This document shows positions 8,971 through 17,379 of a stretch of 64,000 nt of DNA, in pieces (position 1 is the stretch's first letter; every line of letters begins with the position of its first letter). Location: contig CAJYYA010000001.1 in the NCBI GenBank assembly GCA_913778905.1, forward strand, positions 186,001 to 250,000. Reading direction: 5' to 3'. A program made the position numbers and the translations under genes. The notes below the pieces were generated by a model, which saw only the letters and a list, made by a program, of their open reading frames with translations, searched no databases and was not told the DNA's origin. The DNA is from an uncultured Naasia sp. GTDB lineage: Bacteria; Actinomycetota; Actinomycetes; Actinomycetales; Microbacteriaceae.

Positions 8971-10106
8971 CCTCCGATCTCCTGCTGACGGGCGCGCGCG
9001 CCGTCGATGCCGAGGGTGACCGCCCCGGCTCATGGCTCACGATCCGCGACGGCCGGATCGCCGGGACAGGCGTCGGCGAGGCTCCCGTGCTCAGCGACGA
9101 CGTGGAGCACATCGACCTCGCGGGCGCGATCGTCACTCCCGGACTCGTCGACATCCACGCCCACGGCGGCGGCGGGTACGCCTTCGACGATGGGGCCGAG
9201 GCCGTGCTCGCCGGGGCTGCCGCCCACCGCGAGCAGGGCGTGACCGCCATGGTGGCCAGCCTCGTCTCCGCGTCCCGAGCCGACCTCGAGCGACGACTGG
9301 ACCAGGTGCGGGTCGCACGCCTGCGGGATCCCTCGGTCCTCGGCGCGCACCTCGAGGGACCGTGCCTGTCACCGCGCCGTCGTGGTGCGCACGATCCTCG
9401 AGCGCTTGCGTTGCCGGATGCCGACTTCCTGGCGCTCGTCGCGGACGCCGAGCAGGGGCTCATCCGCCAGGTGACCGTGGCACCCGAGCTCCCGGGCGCC
9501 CTGGATGCCATCGAGACCCTGGTGGATCTCGGCATCCGTGTCGGAGTCGGGCACACGGAGGCCGACTTCGCACTCACCCGCGCGGCTCTCGACCGCGGCG
9601 CGACGTTGCTGACCCATGCACTGAACGCCATGCCGGGGATCGGACACCGCGAGCCGGGGCCCGTCCCTGCCGCACTGGCGGACGACCGGGTCACCCTCGA
9701 ACTGATCCTCGACGGGGTGCACGTCCACTCGTCGGTGGCGGCGATGCTCTTCGCATCGGCCCCGAGCCGGATCGCGTTGGTCAGCGACGCCATGGCGGCC
9801 GCGGCTCACGGCGACGGGGACTATCGTCTCGGCGGACTCGACGTCCGCGTCGCCGACGGGCGCGCACTGCTGTCGGACGGCGTCACGATCGCCGGCTCCA
9901 CGCTCACCCTCGATCGCGCGGTCCGGACCGCGATCGTCGAACTGGGGCTGGCGCCCCGGGTGGCGGTCGGCGCCGCCACCCGCACACCCGCGCTCGCGAT
10001 CGGCGAGTCGGGGCGTGGCCTCCTCACCCCGGGCCACACCGCCGACCTGATCGTCTGGGACGCGGACTGGACGGTTACTCGCGTGCTCTCCTCGACGCAG
10101 GGGTAG
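8967..10106 (+). CDS. nagA: N-acetylglucosamine-6-phosphate deacetylase
   Basis: The protein has 379 residues starting at ATG 8967, four bases inside nagB. It hydrolyses GlcNAc-6-phosphate to GlcN-6-phosphate and acetate. Metal and catalytic motifs are present: DIHAHGGGG near residue 60, HLEGP near 130, VGHTEAD, THALNAM and VSDAM with the catalytic Asp. The length is normal for the family. It is the last gene of the operon. Its TAG stop lies at the first bases of the downstream repeat (GGGTAGGGCCTCGG), so the repeat appears to supply the stop codon. Confidence 0.95.
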   Translation: MTSDLLLTGARAVDAEGDRPGSWLTIRDGRIAGTGVGEAPVLSDDVEHIDLAGAIVTPGLVDIHAHGGGGYAFDDGAEAVLAGAAAHREQGVTAMVASLVSASRADLERRLDQVRVARLRDPSVLGAHLEGPCLSPRRRGAHDPRALALPDADFLALVADAEQGLIRQVTVAPELPGALDAIETLVDLGIRVGVGHTEADFALTRAALDRGATLLTHALNAMPGIGHREPGPVPAALADDRVTLELILDGVHVHSSVAAMLFASAPSRIALVSDAMAAAAHGDGDYRLGGLDVRVADGRALLSDGVTIAGSTLTLDRAVRTAIVELGLAPRVAVGAATRTPALAIGESGRGLLTPGHTADLIVWDADWTVTRVLSSTQG

Positions 10107-10231
10107 GGCCTCGGTACGCTCCGCTACGCGACCTCCGGGGTCCGGACGTCGAGTAGGCCGCCAGACCGTACCGAGACGGCTCGAGTAGCCGAAGGCGTAC
10201 CGAGAGCACACAGAGCCGCATCGGCGCAGCC
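10101..10231. repeat. Copy of the intergenic repeat seen at 190-602
   Basis: The segment shares GGGCCTCGGTACGCT, CGACCTCCGG, GTCGAGTAGGCCGCCAG, CCGTACCGAGACGGCTCGAGTAGCCG, GGCGTACCGAGAG and CGCATCGGCGCAGCCGATCCC with the upstream tandem units, in the same order and orientation. It lacks one of the internal TACGCTTCGCTACTCG modules. It begins inside the last codons of nagA. Together with 190-602 it brackets the whole ROK-to-nagA island. Confidence 0.85.
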
Positions 10232-10304
10232 GATCCCGATCCCCGCGACCTGGGCTTCAACCGTGGGTCACCTTCCGTTCGCTCGGCCCGCCTAGCGTCG
10301 GCCC

Positions 10305-11687
10305 GTGAACTCCCCCCTCCCCCTCCGCAGGCGCATCCCGGCCGTCCTCGCCTTTCTCGTCGCCGCGACGGCGATCGCACTACTCCCCGTCCAGGCAGCT
10401 TCCGCTCATCCGGCGGGCACCACCGGTGTGCTGGTCACCGTGCAATCCGACGCCGTCGATGTGCGGATGCAGATCCAGAAGGCCGGCTTCGTGGCGGCCA
10501 CCGGTCTCGACCCGACGAGCCAGTCCGACCTCGACGCGGTCTCCGACAACCTGATGACGTTCATCCTCCACCGTGTCACCGTGCACGACCAGGTGTCGGC
10601 TCTCACTCCGGAAGTGACCGAACGGCCGGTCCTGGACACCGTCAACGACGAGGATGCGGTGGTCACGACGGTCCGTTTCGCCGACGCCGGTCGACCCATC
10701 GAGGGGGCGGTCGTTCTCGACTACGACTTCATCCTCGACGTGGTCCCCGGACATCAGGTCTACGTATCGCTCGTGAGCGATTGGAACGACGGCCAGGTCG
10801 CGGAGGGCGACCCCCACGTGATCGGAGTGCTGGGCGGCGGGGTGACGCAGGTGACGCTCGACCGAGCCTCCGTCTCGCCGACCAGCGGATTCCTCGCGGT
10901 GATCTGGCTCGGCATGCTGCACATCGCCGAAGGCACCGATCATCTCCTGTTCCTCGCGACGCTGCTCATCGTGGCCCCGTCGCTCGCGGTCCGCGCTCGA
11001 CGCGGCTTGAGGTGGCGCCAGCCCATCGCGCTGCGAAAGACCATCGGCCGCGCGGCGCTCATCATCACCGCGTTCACGGGAGGCCACCTCGTGACTCTCG
11101 CGCTCGTTTCGCTGGGGCTGGTGTCGTTCCCCTCGAAGCCCGTCGAGATACTCGTGGCGATCTCGATCGTGGTCGCGGCCGCTCACGCCCTCAAGCCGCT
11201 GCTGCCACGGGGCGAGATCATCATCGCCGGCGGCTTCGGTCTGGTGCACGGCACGGCGTTCGCCACGACCATCCTCGATCTCAACCTCGGCTTCGGCGAG
11301 AAGCTCGCGGCGATCCTCGGCTTCAACATCGGGGTCGAGCTCGCTCAGCTGACCGCGGCGCTTCTCGTCCTGCCGCTTCTCGTCTGGCTGTCGCATGCAC
11401 GCGCGTTCGCAGGATTCCGCGTCGGAGTCGCCGTCCTCGCGATCATCGCGGCGGTCGCGTGGATCGCAGGGATCCTCACCGATCAGGAGTCGGCGCTTCA
11501 GCCGCTCTTCGACGGCGTCGCTCAAGCTCCTGTGCTCTTCTACGGCGCACTCGTCGCACTCGTGGCGGTGCTCTGGTGGACCACCCGCCTGCCACGAGGC
11601 ACGGCCGCCGCAGGAGACGAGGTCGCCGAGAAGCGGACGGGCGAGTCCGTGACAAGCGGGTCGGATGAGAGGGTGCCCACCGCCTGA
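10305..11687 (+). CDS. HupE/UreJ_2-family membrane protein
   Basis: The protein has 460 residues. A Sec signal peptide (cleavage near SAHPA) is followed by an extracytoplasmic domain of ~170 residues and then about seven membrane helices. The second half carries the HupE/UreJ_2 landmarks: HIAEGTDHLLFL, GGHLVTLALVSLG and GFGLVHGTAFA, with conserved His and Asp residues that could bind a metal. HupE-type proteins are associated with nickel or cobalt entry for hydrogenase and urease, but none of those enzymes is encoded here, so the metal link is unproven. The GTG start is 6 nt after a TAGCGT box, suggesting a leaderless mRNA. A strong hairpin follows the gene at 11708-11739. Confidence 0.85.
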   Translation: MNSPLPLRRRIPAVLAFLVAATAIALLPVQAASAHPAGTTGVLVTVQSDAVDVRMQIQKAGFVAATGLDPTSQSDLDAVSDNLMTFILHRVTVHDQVSALTPEVTERPVLDTVNDEDAVVTTVRFADAGRPIEGAVVLDYDFILDVVPGHQVYVSLVSDWNDGQVAEGDPHVIGVLGGGVTQVTLDRASVSPTSGFLAVIWLGMLHIAEGTDHLLFLATLLIVAPSLAVRARRGLRWRQPIALRKTIGRAALIITAFTGGHLVTLALVSLGLVSFPSKPVEILVAISIVVAAAHALKPLLPRGEIIIAGGFGLVHGTAFATTILDLNLGFGEKLAAILGFNIGVELAQLTAALLVLPLLVWLSHARAFAGFRVGVAVLAIIAAVAWIAGILTDQESALQPLFDGVAQAPVLFYGALVALVAVLWWTTRLPRGTAAAGDEVAEKRTGESVTSGSDERVPTA

Positions 11688-11707
11688 CCCGGCTCTCGAC
11701 ATGACAG

Positions 11708-11739
11708 AAGCGGGGTGCGCCGACCGGCGCACCCCGCTT
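11708..11739. terminator. Bidirectional intrinsic terminator
   Basis: A perfect 13-bp stem (AAGCGGGGTGCGC / GCGCACCCCGCTT) encloses a six-base loop, with A/T bases at both outer ends. It sits between the converging ends of the HupE-like gene (+) and the DUF916 gene (-), so it can serve both transcripts. Confidence 0.85.
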
Positions 11740-11777
11740 TGGTCATCCGTCGAGCCTGACGCCGACGGCCCGAGGCC

Positions 11778-12863
11778 TCACTCGGCCGGGGTCGGCTCCG
11801 ACTCACGCTCGCGTCGATCCTCGAGGGCCTTCGCAACGGCCTCCTCGACGCGCGAGTCCTCGCGCTCCTGAGCTGCACGGCGACGACGACGGCGCAGCTC
11901 GACGGCTCCGACGACGAGCCCGGCGACGAGCACCAGCAGGAGAATGAGCAGCCAGGGTATCGCCGCCCCGACCGCCGTCCCGGTGACGTCGTCGATGGGG
12001 GATCGCGACCCGGAGGCGTCCACGACGAGCGGTGTGACGCTCGCAGTGGCGAATACGGCGAAGAGCGCGGGGACACCCGGCACGTTCACGGTCTGCGTCC
12101 ACGACTCCCCGGGGAGCAAGTCGGGGAGGGCCTCGGCGCTGGGAGCATCGAGGGGCATGGCCCCGAACGGCCCGGTCACCCGCACGGCCGAGCTCTCACC
12201 CAGCTTCGCGTTGCCCGTGTTGTGCAGGGTGTAGGTCACGCTCGCGTCCCCGCCGAACGGGTTCAGACCGCCGTTCCAGCTGACCGAGGTCCCCTCCACG
12301 GCGAGCGCCGGGTTGAGGGCGCCACCCACGCGAACATCGACGCGGATGCCGAGGCGCCGGTCGACGTTGACCCCCGCCTCCTGCTCTGGAGCGGTGAGCG
12401 AGGTCACGAGGCCGCCGGCGTAGTCGCCGGGGGTGGCGTTGGCGGGGATGCTCACCGTGAAGGGCACCGTCGCGGCCGCGCCGCCTGCGATCTCCACGAC
12501 GTCGGATTGCGGGCTGATCCACCTCCCCACCGCTCGGGACTCCTGATCCGCCGGCAGCAGCGCAAGAGATCCCTCGCTCGATGTGCCACCGTCGGCGGCG
12601 TAGACCTTGAGCGACACCGGGTCGGTGCCGTGATTGGTGATCACGATCGCATCCGCCGCTTCCGCACCGGGATCGAGCGTGTAGGCGTAGGCCGTCCGGT
12701 CGGATCCGCGTCCATTCGAATCGGTGCGGACCGTCCAGGTGACCGAGTCGTCGGCGGCGTGCGCGGCGGGTGCGGAGATCGGGGCGGCCAGTACGGCGAC
12801 GAGCGCGCCGATGACGACGAGGGCCCGGGGCCGGTGCCGCGGGTTGAGGGGGTGTGCGTTCAC
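11778..12863 (-). CDS. DUF916 (WxL-interacting, peptidoglycan-binding) surface protein
   Basis: The protein has 361 residues from GTG 12863, with AAGG 7 nt upstream. A Sec signal peptide ends near AHAADDS. Two Ig-like regions follow: residues ~40-165 match the DUF916/WxLIP peptidoglycan-binding domain (WTVRT, AYTLDPGAEAADAIVITNHG, WISPQSDVVEIAGG), and ~170-285 resemble the second, WxL-side domain. One membrane helix (~300-322) is followed by a highly charged cytoplasmic tail. In Firmicutes these proteins tether WxL proteins to peptidoglycan. Directly upstream on the same strand lies a phosphatase with a WxL-like C-terminus, the natural partner. Family assignment rests on motifs read by eye. 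Confidence 0.8.
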   Translation of the reverse strand: MNAHPLNPRHRPRALVVIGALVAVLAAPISAPAAHAADDSVTWTVRTDSNGRGSDRTAYAYTLDPGAEAADAIVITNHGTDPVSLKVYAADGGTSSEGSLALLPADQESRAVGRWISPQSDVVEIAGGAAATVPFTVSIPANATPGDYAGGLVTSLTAPEQEAGVNVDRRLGIRVDVRVGGALNPALAVEGTSVSWNGGLNPFGGDASVTYTLHNTGNAKLGESSAVRVTGPFGAMPLDAPSAEALPDLLPGESWTQTVNVPGVPALFAVFATASVTPLVVDASGSRSPIDDVTGTAVGAAIPWLLILLLVLVAGLVVGAVELRRRRRRAAQEREDSRVEEAVAKALEDRRERESEPTPAE

Positions 12864-12909
12864 GATGACCTTCGTGCTGGGGATGTGGGGGGGGAGAAAA
12901 CGGACGCGT

Positions 12910-12945
12910 CCGCGGACGGGGAGTGTCGATGCTCCCCGTCCGCGG
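12910..12945 (-). terminator. Strong hairpin between phosphatase and DUF916 genes
   Basis: A perfect 14-bp GC-rich stem (CCGCGGACGGGGAG / CTCCCCGTCCGCGG) has an eight-base loop. On the minus strand a TTTTC run follows about 10 nt after the stem. It lies between the phosphatase stop and the DUF916 start, so it could act as a partial terminator that lowers expression of the second gene, or as an mRNA-stabilising end. Confidence 0.7.
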
Positions 12946-12966
12946 ACGGCCGGCGCGGTCGCGGTG

Positions 12967-14949
12967 TCAGCCCGCGAGCGCCGTGAGGGTGAGGGTCGCG
13001 CGGTAGCCGCCCTTCGCGGTCTCCGACGGGACCTTCAGGTCGAGGTCGGCGCCGAGGCCCGCCTTGCCCTTGTCGTGCCCCTGAGCGGCGGAGCCGAGCA
13101 CGCGGTTGATGGCGAGACCCTGTCCTCCGTCGTAGCCGGACTGGACCGGGGCACCGGCGATCGCACCGGCTCCCGGCGTCGTGACCTTCGGAGTCCATCC
13201 GAGCGCGGAGCCCGAGAAGGTCTTCTTCGCGTCGACGAAGTCGCCGATCTGCGCGCTGACCGTCCAGGGCGACTTGCTGCTGCGGGTGTCCGAGACGTTG
13301 ATCGGGTTGATCGCGCCGGTCGCCTCGAAGTACCCGCCCTTCTCCTGTGCCGTGCCGAGGTCCACGAGGCCGTTACGGCCGGCGATCGTCCATCCGAACT
13401 CGCCGGGGGCGGCGTTCGGGACCTGCACCTGAACCTCTTGGCCTGTCGAGGCGTGGAAGGGGTGGATGGTCACCGAGTCGATCAGCGATCCGACGGCGCC
13501 GACGGCGGTCTTCGTACCGGCCGTGCCGCACCACGCGACCTTGCCGTTGTCGACGGCGGCGTTCGGCGAGTCGCAGGTGCCGGAGCGGATGCCCTGCACC
13601 ACGAGCTGGTCGGCCTTCACCTGCACCTTGACGTAGCTGCGGACGTGCTCCTGGTTCTGGACCGAGTTGTACCAGTAGTCCTCGGGCTTGAGCGGGTCGG
13701 CGCCGTTTCCTGCACCGCTGGTTCCGCTGCTGTCGGGCGCGGTGATGTCGTAGTACTTCGACCCCGAGGCCGAGTTGGCGGTCATGTAGATGACGCCGCC
13801 GTCGCCCACGAAGACGTCGTTGGCGCCGGGCTGCTCGTCGGGGTTGGCCTTGGCACCGTCTTTGATCTCATAGCTGCGCGTGTAGACGTGGTCGTGCCCC
13901 TGGAGGACGAGGTCGATGCCGAGCTTGGAGAACGTGGCCGGGAAGTCGACGCGGCGGACCTTGTTGTCGGCATCCTTCGCGTGGTCGGCGGCCGAGTAGA
14001 TCGAGTGGTGGTAGGTGAGGACCTTGTACTTCGCCTCCGAACCGTGGGCGTTGACGACGTCGGTCACGTACTTGACGTGCGCCGCGTCTCCGCCGCCGGT
14101 CGAGGAGTTGTAGCTGTTGCTGTTGAGGTCGATGAACAGCACGTCCTTGTAGATGTACCAGTAGTCGCCACCCGAGGTGCTCGACTTCTTGGTGGCGTCG
14201 CGGTAGTAGGCGTCCGAATAGTCGGTGTTGGGCGTGTAGAAGTGCTGCTCGTACGCCTTGCCGCCGACGTCGTGATTGCCGATGGTGGCCGCCCAGGGGT
14301 ACTGGCGCAGCTGGTCGGGTGCGAGGAACGCATCCCACTGGGTCTCGGTGTTGGCCGTCTCGACCTGGTCACCGCCCGAGACGAGCAGCTCGGCCTTCGG
14401 GTTGGCGGCGAGGGCGACGTTCATCGTGTCGGCCCAGCCGGCTCCATCCTTCGCGACGTCTCCGGAGGCGCCGATCTGGGGGTCGCCGAAGAAGAGGAAG
14501 TCGAAGTCGCCCTCGAAGGATTGCGTCGCGAACGAATAGGTCTTCGACCAATTGCCGTCGGAGCCGACCCGGTAGGAGTACTGGGTGTCCTCCTTGAGGC
14601 CGGAGAGCACGGCGTGGCGGTTGTAGCCGGCCGCCCCGCTCGTGTTGGCTGCGCCGGTCGCCGCGAAGGTCGTGACCGAGTTGACGAACTCCCCGGAGAC
14701 GAGCGACGAGGTGGGCGCGAGCTGGACGGTCTGGGCTTCGTCGACCGTGGTGTACCACGACACGATGCGCTGGGTCTCATCCGCGCCGACGCCCAGAACG
14801 ATCCCGGTCGTCGAGGTGGAGGGGGTGGCGGCGAGTGCCGCCGTGGGAAGGGCGAGGGCCCCGCCCACGAGGAGGGCTGTGCTGACCGCGACGGCGCAGA
14901 GCGCCTTGGTCATCCCGGCGCTGGGCCGGAGGGGGGATGCGAAAGGCAC
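12967..14949 (-). CDS. Secreted purple-acid-phosphatase-like metallophosphoesterase with WxL-like C-terminus
   Basis: The protein is ~660 residues from GTG 14949 (AGGAA 7 nt upstream); ATG 14913 is an alternative without a clear ribosome-binding site. The signal peptide ends near AALAATPS. Next come a fibronectin-like purple acid phosphatase N-domain (VLGVGADETQRIVSWYT) and a calcineurin-like metallophosphoesterase core with the ligand motifs FFGDPQIG, GGDQVE, GNHD, YHHS and GHDHVYTR. An Ig-like linker follows. The last ~140 residues resemble a WxL surface-attachment domain (SPWTVSAQIGDF, GSALGWTPKV, ending GGYRATLTLTAL). It probably hydrolyses extracellular phosphate esters. The downstream DUF916 gene would provide its wall anchor. 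The first ~290 bases upstream show no gene. Confidence 0.88.
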   Translation of the reverse strand: MPFASPLRPSAGMTKALCAVAVSTALLVGGALALPTAALAATPSTSTTGIVLGVGADETQRIVSWYTTVDEAQTVQLAPTSSLVSGEFVNSVTTFAATGAANTSGAAGYNRHAVLSGLKEDTQYSYRVGSDGNWSKTYSFATQSFEGDFDFLFFGDPQIGASGDVAKDGAGWADTMNVALAANPKAELLVSGGDQVETANTETQWDAFLAPDQLRQYPWAATIGNHDVGGKAYEQHFYTPNTDYSDAYYRDATKKSSTSGGDYWYIYKDVLFIDLNSNSYNSSTGGGDAAHVKYVTDVVNAHGSEAKYKVLTYHHSIYSAADHAKDADNKVRRVDFPATFSKLGIDLVLQGHDHVYTRSYEIKDGAKANPDEQPGANDVFVGDGGVIYMTANSASGSKYYDITAPDSSGTSGAGNGADPLKPEDYWYNSVQNQEHVRSYVKVQVKADQLVVQGIRSGTCDSPNAAVDNGKVAWCGTAGTKTAVGAVGSLIDSVTIHPFHASTGQEVQVQVPNAAPGEFGWTIAGRNGLVDLGTAQEKGGYFEATGAINPINVSDTRSSKSPWTVSAQIGDFVDAKKTFSGSALGWTPKVTTPGAGAIAGAPVQSGYDGGQGLAINRVLGSAAQGHDKGKAGLGADLDLKVPSETAKGGYRATLTLTALAG

Positions 14950-15239
14950 GCGGAGGTTCCTGTTCTTCGAGGGATGCGGTGGGCCCGTGGCGGGTCCGCC
15001 CGGCCACGTTTCGCCTCGTCGGTTGCATCCGCGTGAACGGCAGATGGCCGACATCTCCCCCCTCGGCAAAAGTTGCGCGTCATCAACGATTCCTATGTGG
15101 ATCTCATGAGAACCGGGCGGCTCACTCTCCATGAACGATTGCGATCGAGACGGCGAACGGATGACGAAATCCCGACCTCCTCGCGGTCCGAAGAGGTCGA
15201 CGGGATCGATCCTGGAGACCCCCACCTCGAGGATCTCGC

Positions 15240-15902
15240 GTGCCACCCCTTCTCCCCCGACTCTTGACGACATCGCTCGCGGTCGCCCTGGCCGTCTCGC
15301 TGACCGCATGCGCGACCGACTGGACGTCCCCGCGTCCCGCCACCACGGCCGTCGGCTCCCCCGCCGACGACTTCATGCCGGCGAGCGCCCCCAGCCCCGA
15401 GGCGACGGTCGATCCGGCGCCGGGATCATGGGCCGGCGTGCATCCAGCTCCGGGTTACCGCGTCGTGCTCCTGACCGGGGCGCGCGACGGAGACACGAGC
15501 ACCGCTCTCGCCGACGCCGTCGTGGAGTGGGCCGCGGACGAGAAGGTGGATCTCCGCACGGTTCAGGCGACGGGCGACCCCGTCGTCGGCATCGTCCACG
15601 CGATGGACCTCCGACCCGAGCTCATCATCAGCGTGGGCGACGGTCTGATCGATGCTCTCGCGATGGTCACGCCGAGCCATCTGGACATGCATTTCCTCAT
15701 CCTGGGCGCGGAGCTGGCCGAACCCACCGCCAACGTCACGGCCGTGGACTGGACAGGGGCGGGTTATCGCGGCGAGGGGCTCGGCTCGGCCACCCACTTC
15801 GACACCGCCTCCTTCACGCCCGCCCGGTGCGGCGACGCCGTCCGCGCAGGCACGACCGCCGTGCTGACGGGATCCACCGGGATCGTCCTCTGGATCGAGT
15901 GA
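15240..15902 (+). CDS. Putative lipoprotein, BMP/sugar-binding-like, function unknown
   Basis: The protein has 220 residues with a GTG start. The N-terminus is a lipoprotein signal (lipobox LTAC near residue 24) followed by a Thr/Pro/Ala-rich linker. The remainder (YRVVLLTGARDGDTSTALADAVVEWA, ELIISVGDGLIDAL, FLILGAELAEP) has the alternating strand/helix pattern and wording of BMP-type (PF02608) or other periplasmic-binding folds, but is only about half the normal length. It could be a truncated binding protein or a small relative. It stands alone, divergent from the phosphatase, with no transporter nearby. Confidence 0.65.
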   Translation: MPPLLPRLLTTSLAVALAVSLTACATDWTSPRPATTAVGSPADDFMPASAPSPEATVDPAPGSWAGVHPAPGYRVVLLTGARDGDTSTALADAVVEWAADEKVDLRTVQATGDPVVGIVHAMDLRPELIISVGDGLIDALAMVTPSHLDMHFLILGAELAEPTANVTAVDWTGAGYRGEGLGSATHFDTASFTPARCGDAVRAGTTAVLTGSTGIVLWIE

Positions 15903-16046
15903 CCGGACCGGGGACGATCGTCGACCTCGGGAGCGCGCGATCGATACCGAGGCGGCAACGGACAGGTGCCCGCCAGGACGCCTCATCGGACGCCGGAGGC
16001 GGTAGCGTCGGCCCACGACGTCCGTCGGGCGTCAGGAGGAGCGGCT

Positions 16047-17369
16047 ATGGAACGGATCGACACCATCGTCATCGGCGCGGGAGTTGCCGGTCTGACCGCG
16101 GCCCGGCTCCTCGTCAGAGCCGGTCGCAGAGTCGTCGTCCTCGAGGCGCGTGACCGTGTGGGCGGCCGGGTGGTCACCGATCGCCTGTCGGGGCTCGTGA
16201 CCGACCTGGGTGCGTCGTGGATCCACGGGATCAACGATTCGCCCGTGGCGGCGGCCGCTGCGGCCTTCGACATGCGCACCGCCGAGTTCACCGTCGGCGG
16301 GTATCAGGTCGACAGCCGTCCCATCGCCTACTACACCCCGGACGGCCGCAGGATGGACGATGCCGCCGCTCGCGCCTTCGCCGCCGACGTCCACGCGGTC
16401 GACGCTGCGCTCGTCGGCATCATCGCGGCTTCGGAGCCCGAGGCCTCGTACCGGGAGGTGACCGAACGCGCCATCGCGGAGCAGGGGTGGGCTGCGGCTC
16501 GCGCACAGCGCGTGCGCGACCACCTCGAGCACCGCGCCGAAGAGCAGTACGGCGCGTGGATCGAGGACCTCGCGGCGCACGGCCTCGACGACGACTTGAT
16601 CGACGGAGACGAGGTCGTGTTCCCCGACGGCTACGACGTCCTCCCCCGCCGCCTGGCCGAGGGCCTCGACGTGCGCCTGAACCATGTCGTCTCCGCGGTC
16701 CGCTGGGCGGACGACGGAGTCGGAATCGAGACGAGTCGCGGCGCCTTCACCGCGGATTCCGTGGTCGTGACCGTGCCCGTCGGGGTGCTGCAGTCCGACG
16801 ACTTCACGATCGATCCGCCCCTTCCCCCGCTGCACGCCGACGCCCTGGGTCGTCTCGAGATGAACGCCTTCGAGAAGGTCTTCCTCCGCTTCGAAGATCG
16901 CTTCTGGGATGACGACGTCTACGCGGTTCGTCAGGGCGGACCTGAGGGGGTGTGGTGGCATTCCTGGTACGACCTCACCAGACTCCACGACGTCCCGACC
17001 CTGCTGACCTTCGCCGCCGGGCCCGCCGCACAGGCTGTGCGGAACTGGTCGGACGAGGACATCGCAGAGTCGGTGCTGGCCCAGCTGCGTCGGCTGTACG
17101 GCGACCGCGTCGGCGCACCCACACAGGTGCACGTCACGCGTTGGCAGGACGATCCATGGGCGAGGGGGTCGTACGCGTACATGACGCTCGGCGCGACCAC
17201 GTCCGACCACGACAACCTCGCCGTCCCGATCGGCGGTGTGCTGCACCTCGCGGGCGAGGCGACGTGGACCGACGATCCGGCGACCGTCACGGCCGCGCTC
17301 TGCTCCGGCCATCGCGCCGCCGAGAACGTCCTCGGCCACGCCGTGCCCATCGAGAGCGCCTGGAGCTGA
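16047..17369 (+). CDS. Flavin-dependent amine oxidase
   Basis: The protein has 440 residues from ATG 16047, with AGGAGGA 6 nt upstream; a longer in-frame reading from 15966 lacks such a site. The N-terminal Rossmann motif VIGAGVAGLTAARLL and LEARDRVGGRV bind FAD, and the C-terminal LAGEATWTDDPATVTAALCSG is the second FAD contact of the monoamine/polyamine oxidase family. It would oxidise an amine or polyamine with oxygen in the cytoplasm, since there is no signal peptide. A TAGCGT box at about 16003 may be its -10 element. The TetR gene at 17380 ends just behind it on the other strand. The substrate cannot be told. Confidence 0.88.
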   Translation: MERIDTIVIGAGVAGLTAARLLVRAGRRVVVLEARDRVGGRVVTDRLSGLVTDLGASWIHGINDSPVAAAAAAFDMRTAEFTVGGYQVDSRPIAYYTPDGRRMDDAAARAFAADVHAVDAALVGIIAASEPEASYREVTERAIAEQGWAAARAQRVRDHLEHRAEEQYGAWIEDLAAHGLDDDLIDGDEVVFPDGYDVLPRRLAEGLDVRLNHVVSAVRWADDGVGIETSRGAFTADSVVVTVPVGVLQSDDFTIDPPLPPLHADALGRLEMNAFEKVFLRFEDRFWDDDVYAVRQGGPEGVWWHSWYDLTRLHDVPTLLTFAAGPAAQAVRNWSDEDIAESVLAQLRRLYGDRVGAPTQVHVTRWQDDPWARGSYAYMTLGATTSDHDNLAVPIGGVLHLAGEATWTDDPATVTAALCSGHRAAENVLGHAVPIESAWS

Positions 17370-17379
17370 CTCCTCGGCG

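Noticed and set aside
12724-15036. 770-codon open frame on the + strand opposite the phosphatase
   Set aside because: The minus-strand reading gives a complete signal peptide, metallophosphoesterase motifs and WxL-like end; the + frame is Val/Arg/Gly-rich shadow sequence.
14950-15239. Pho-box-like repeats between the phosphatase and the lipoprotein gene
   Set aside because: Single GTTCAC-like and GAACG-like words occur, but no tandem 11-bp repeat of the PhoP/PhoB type is present.
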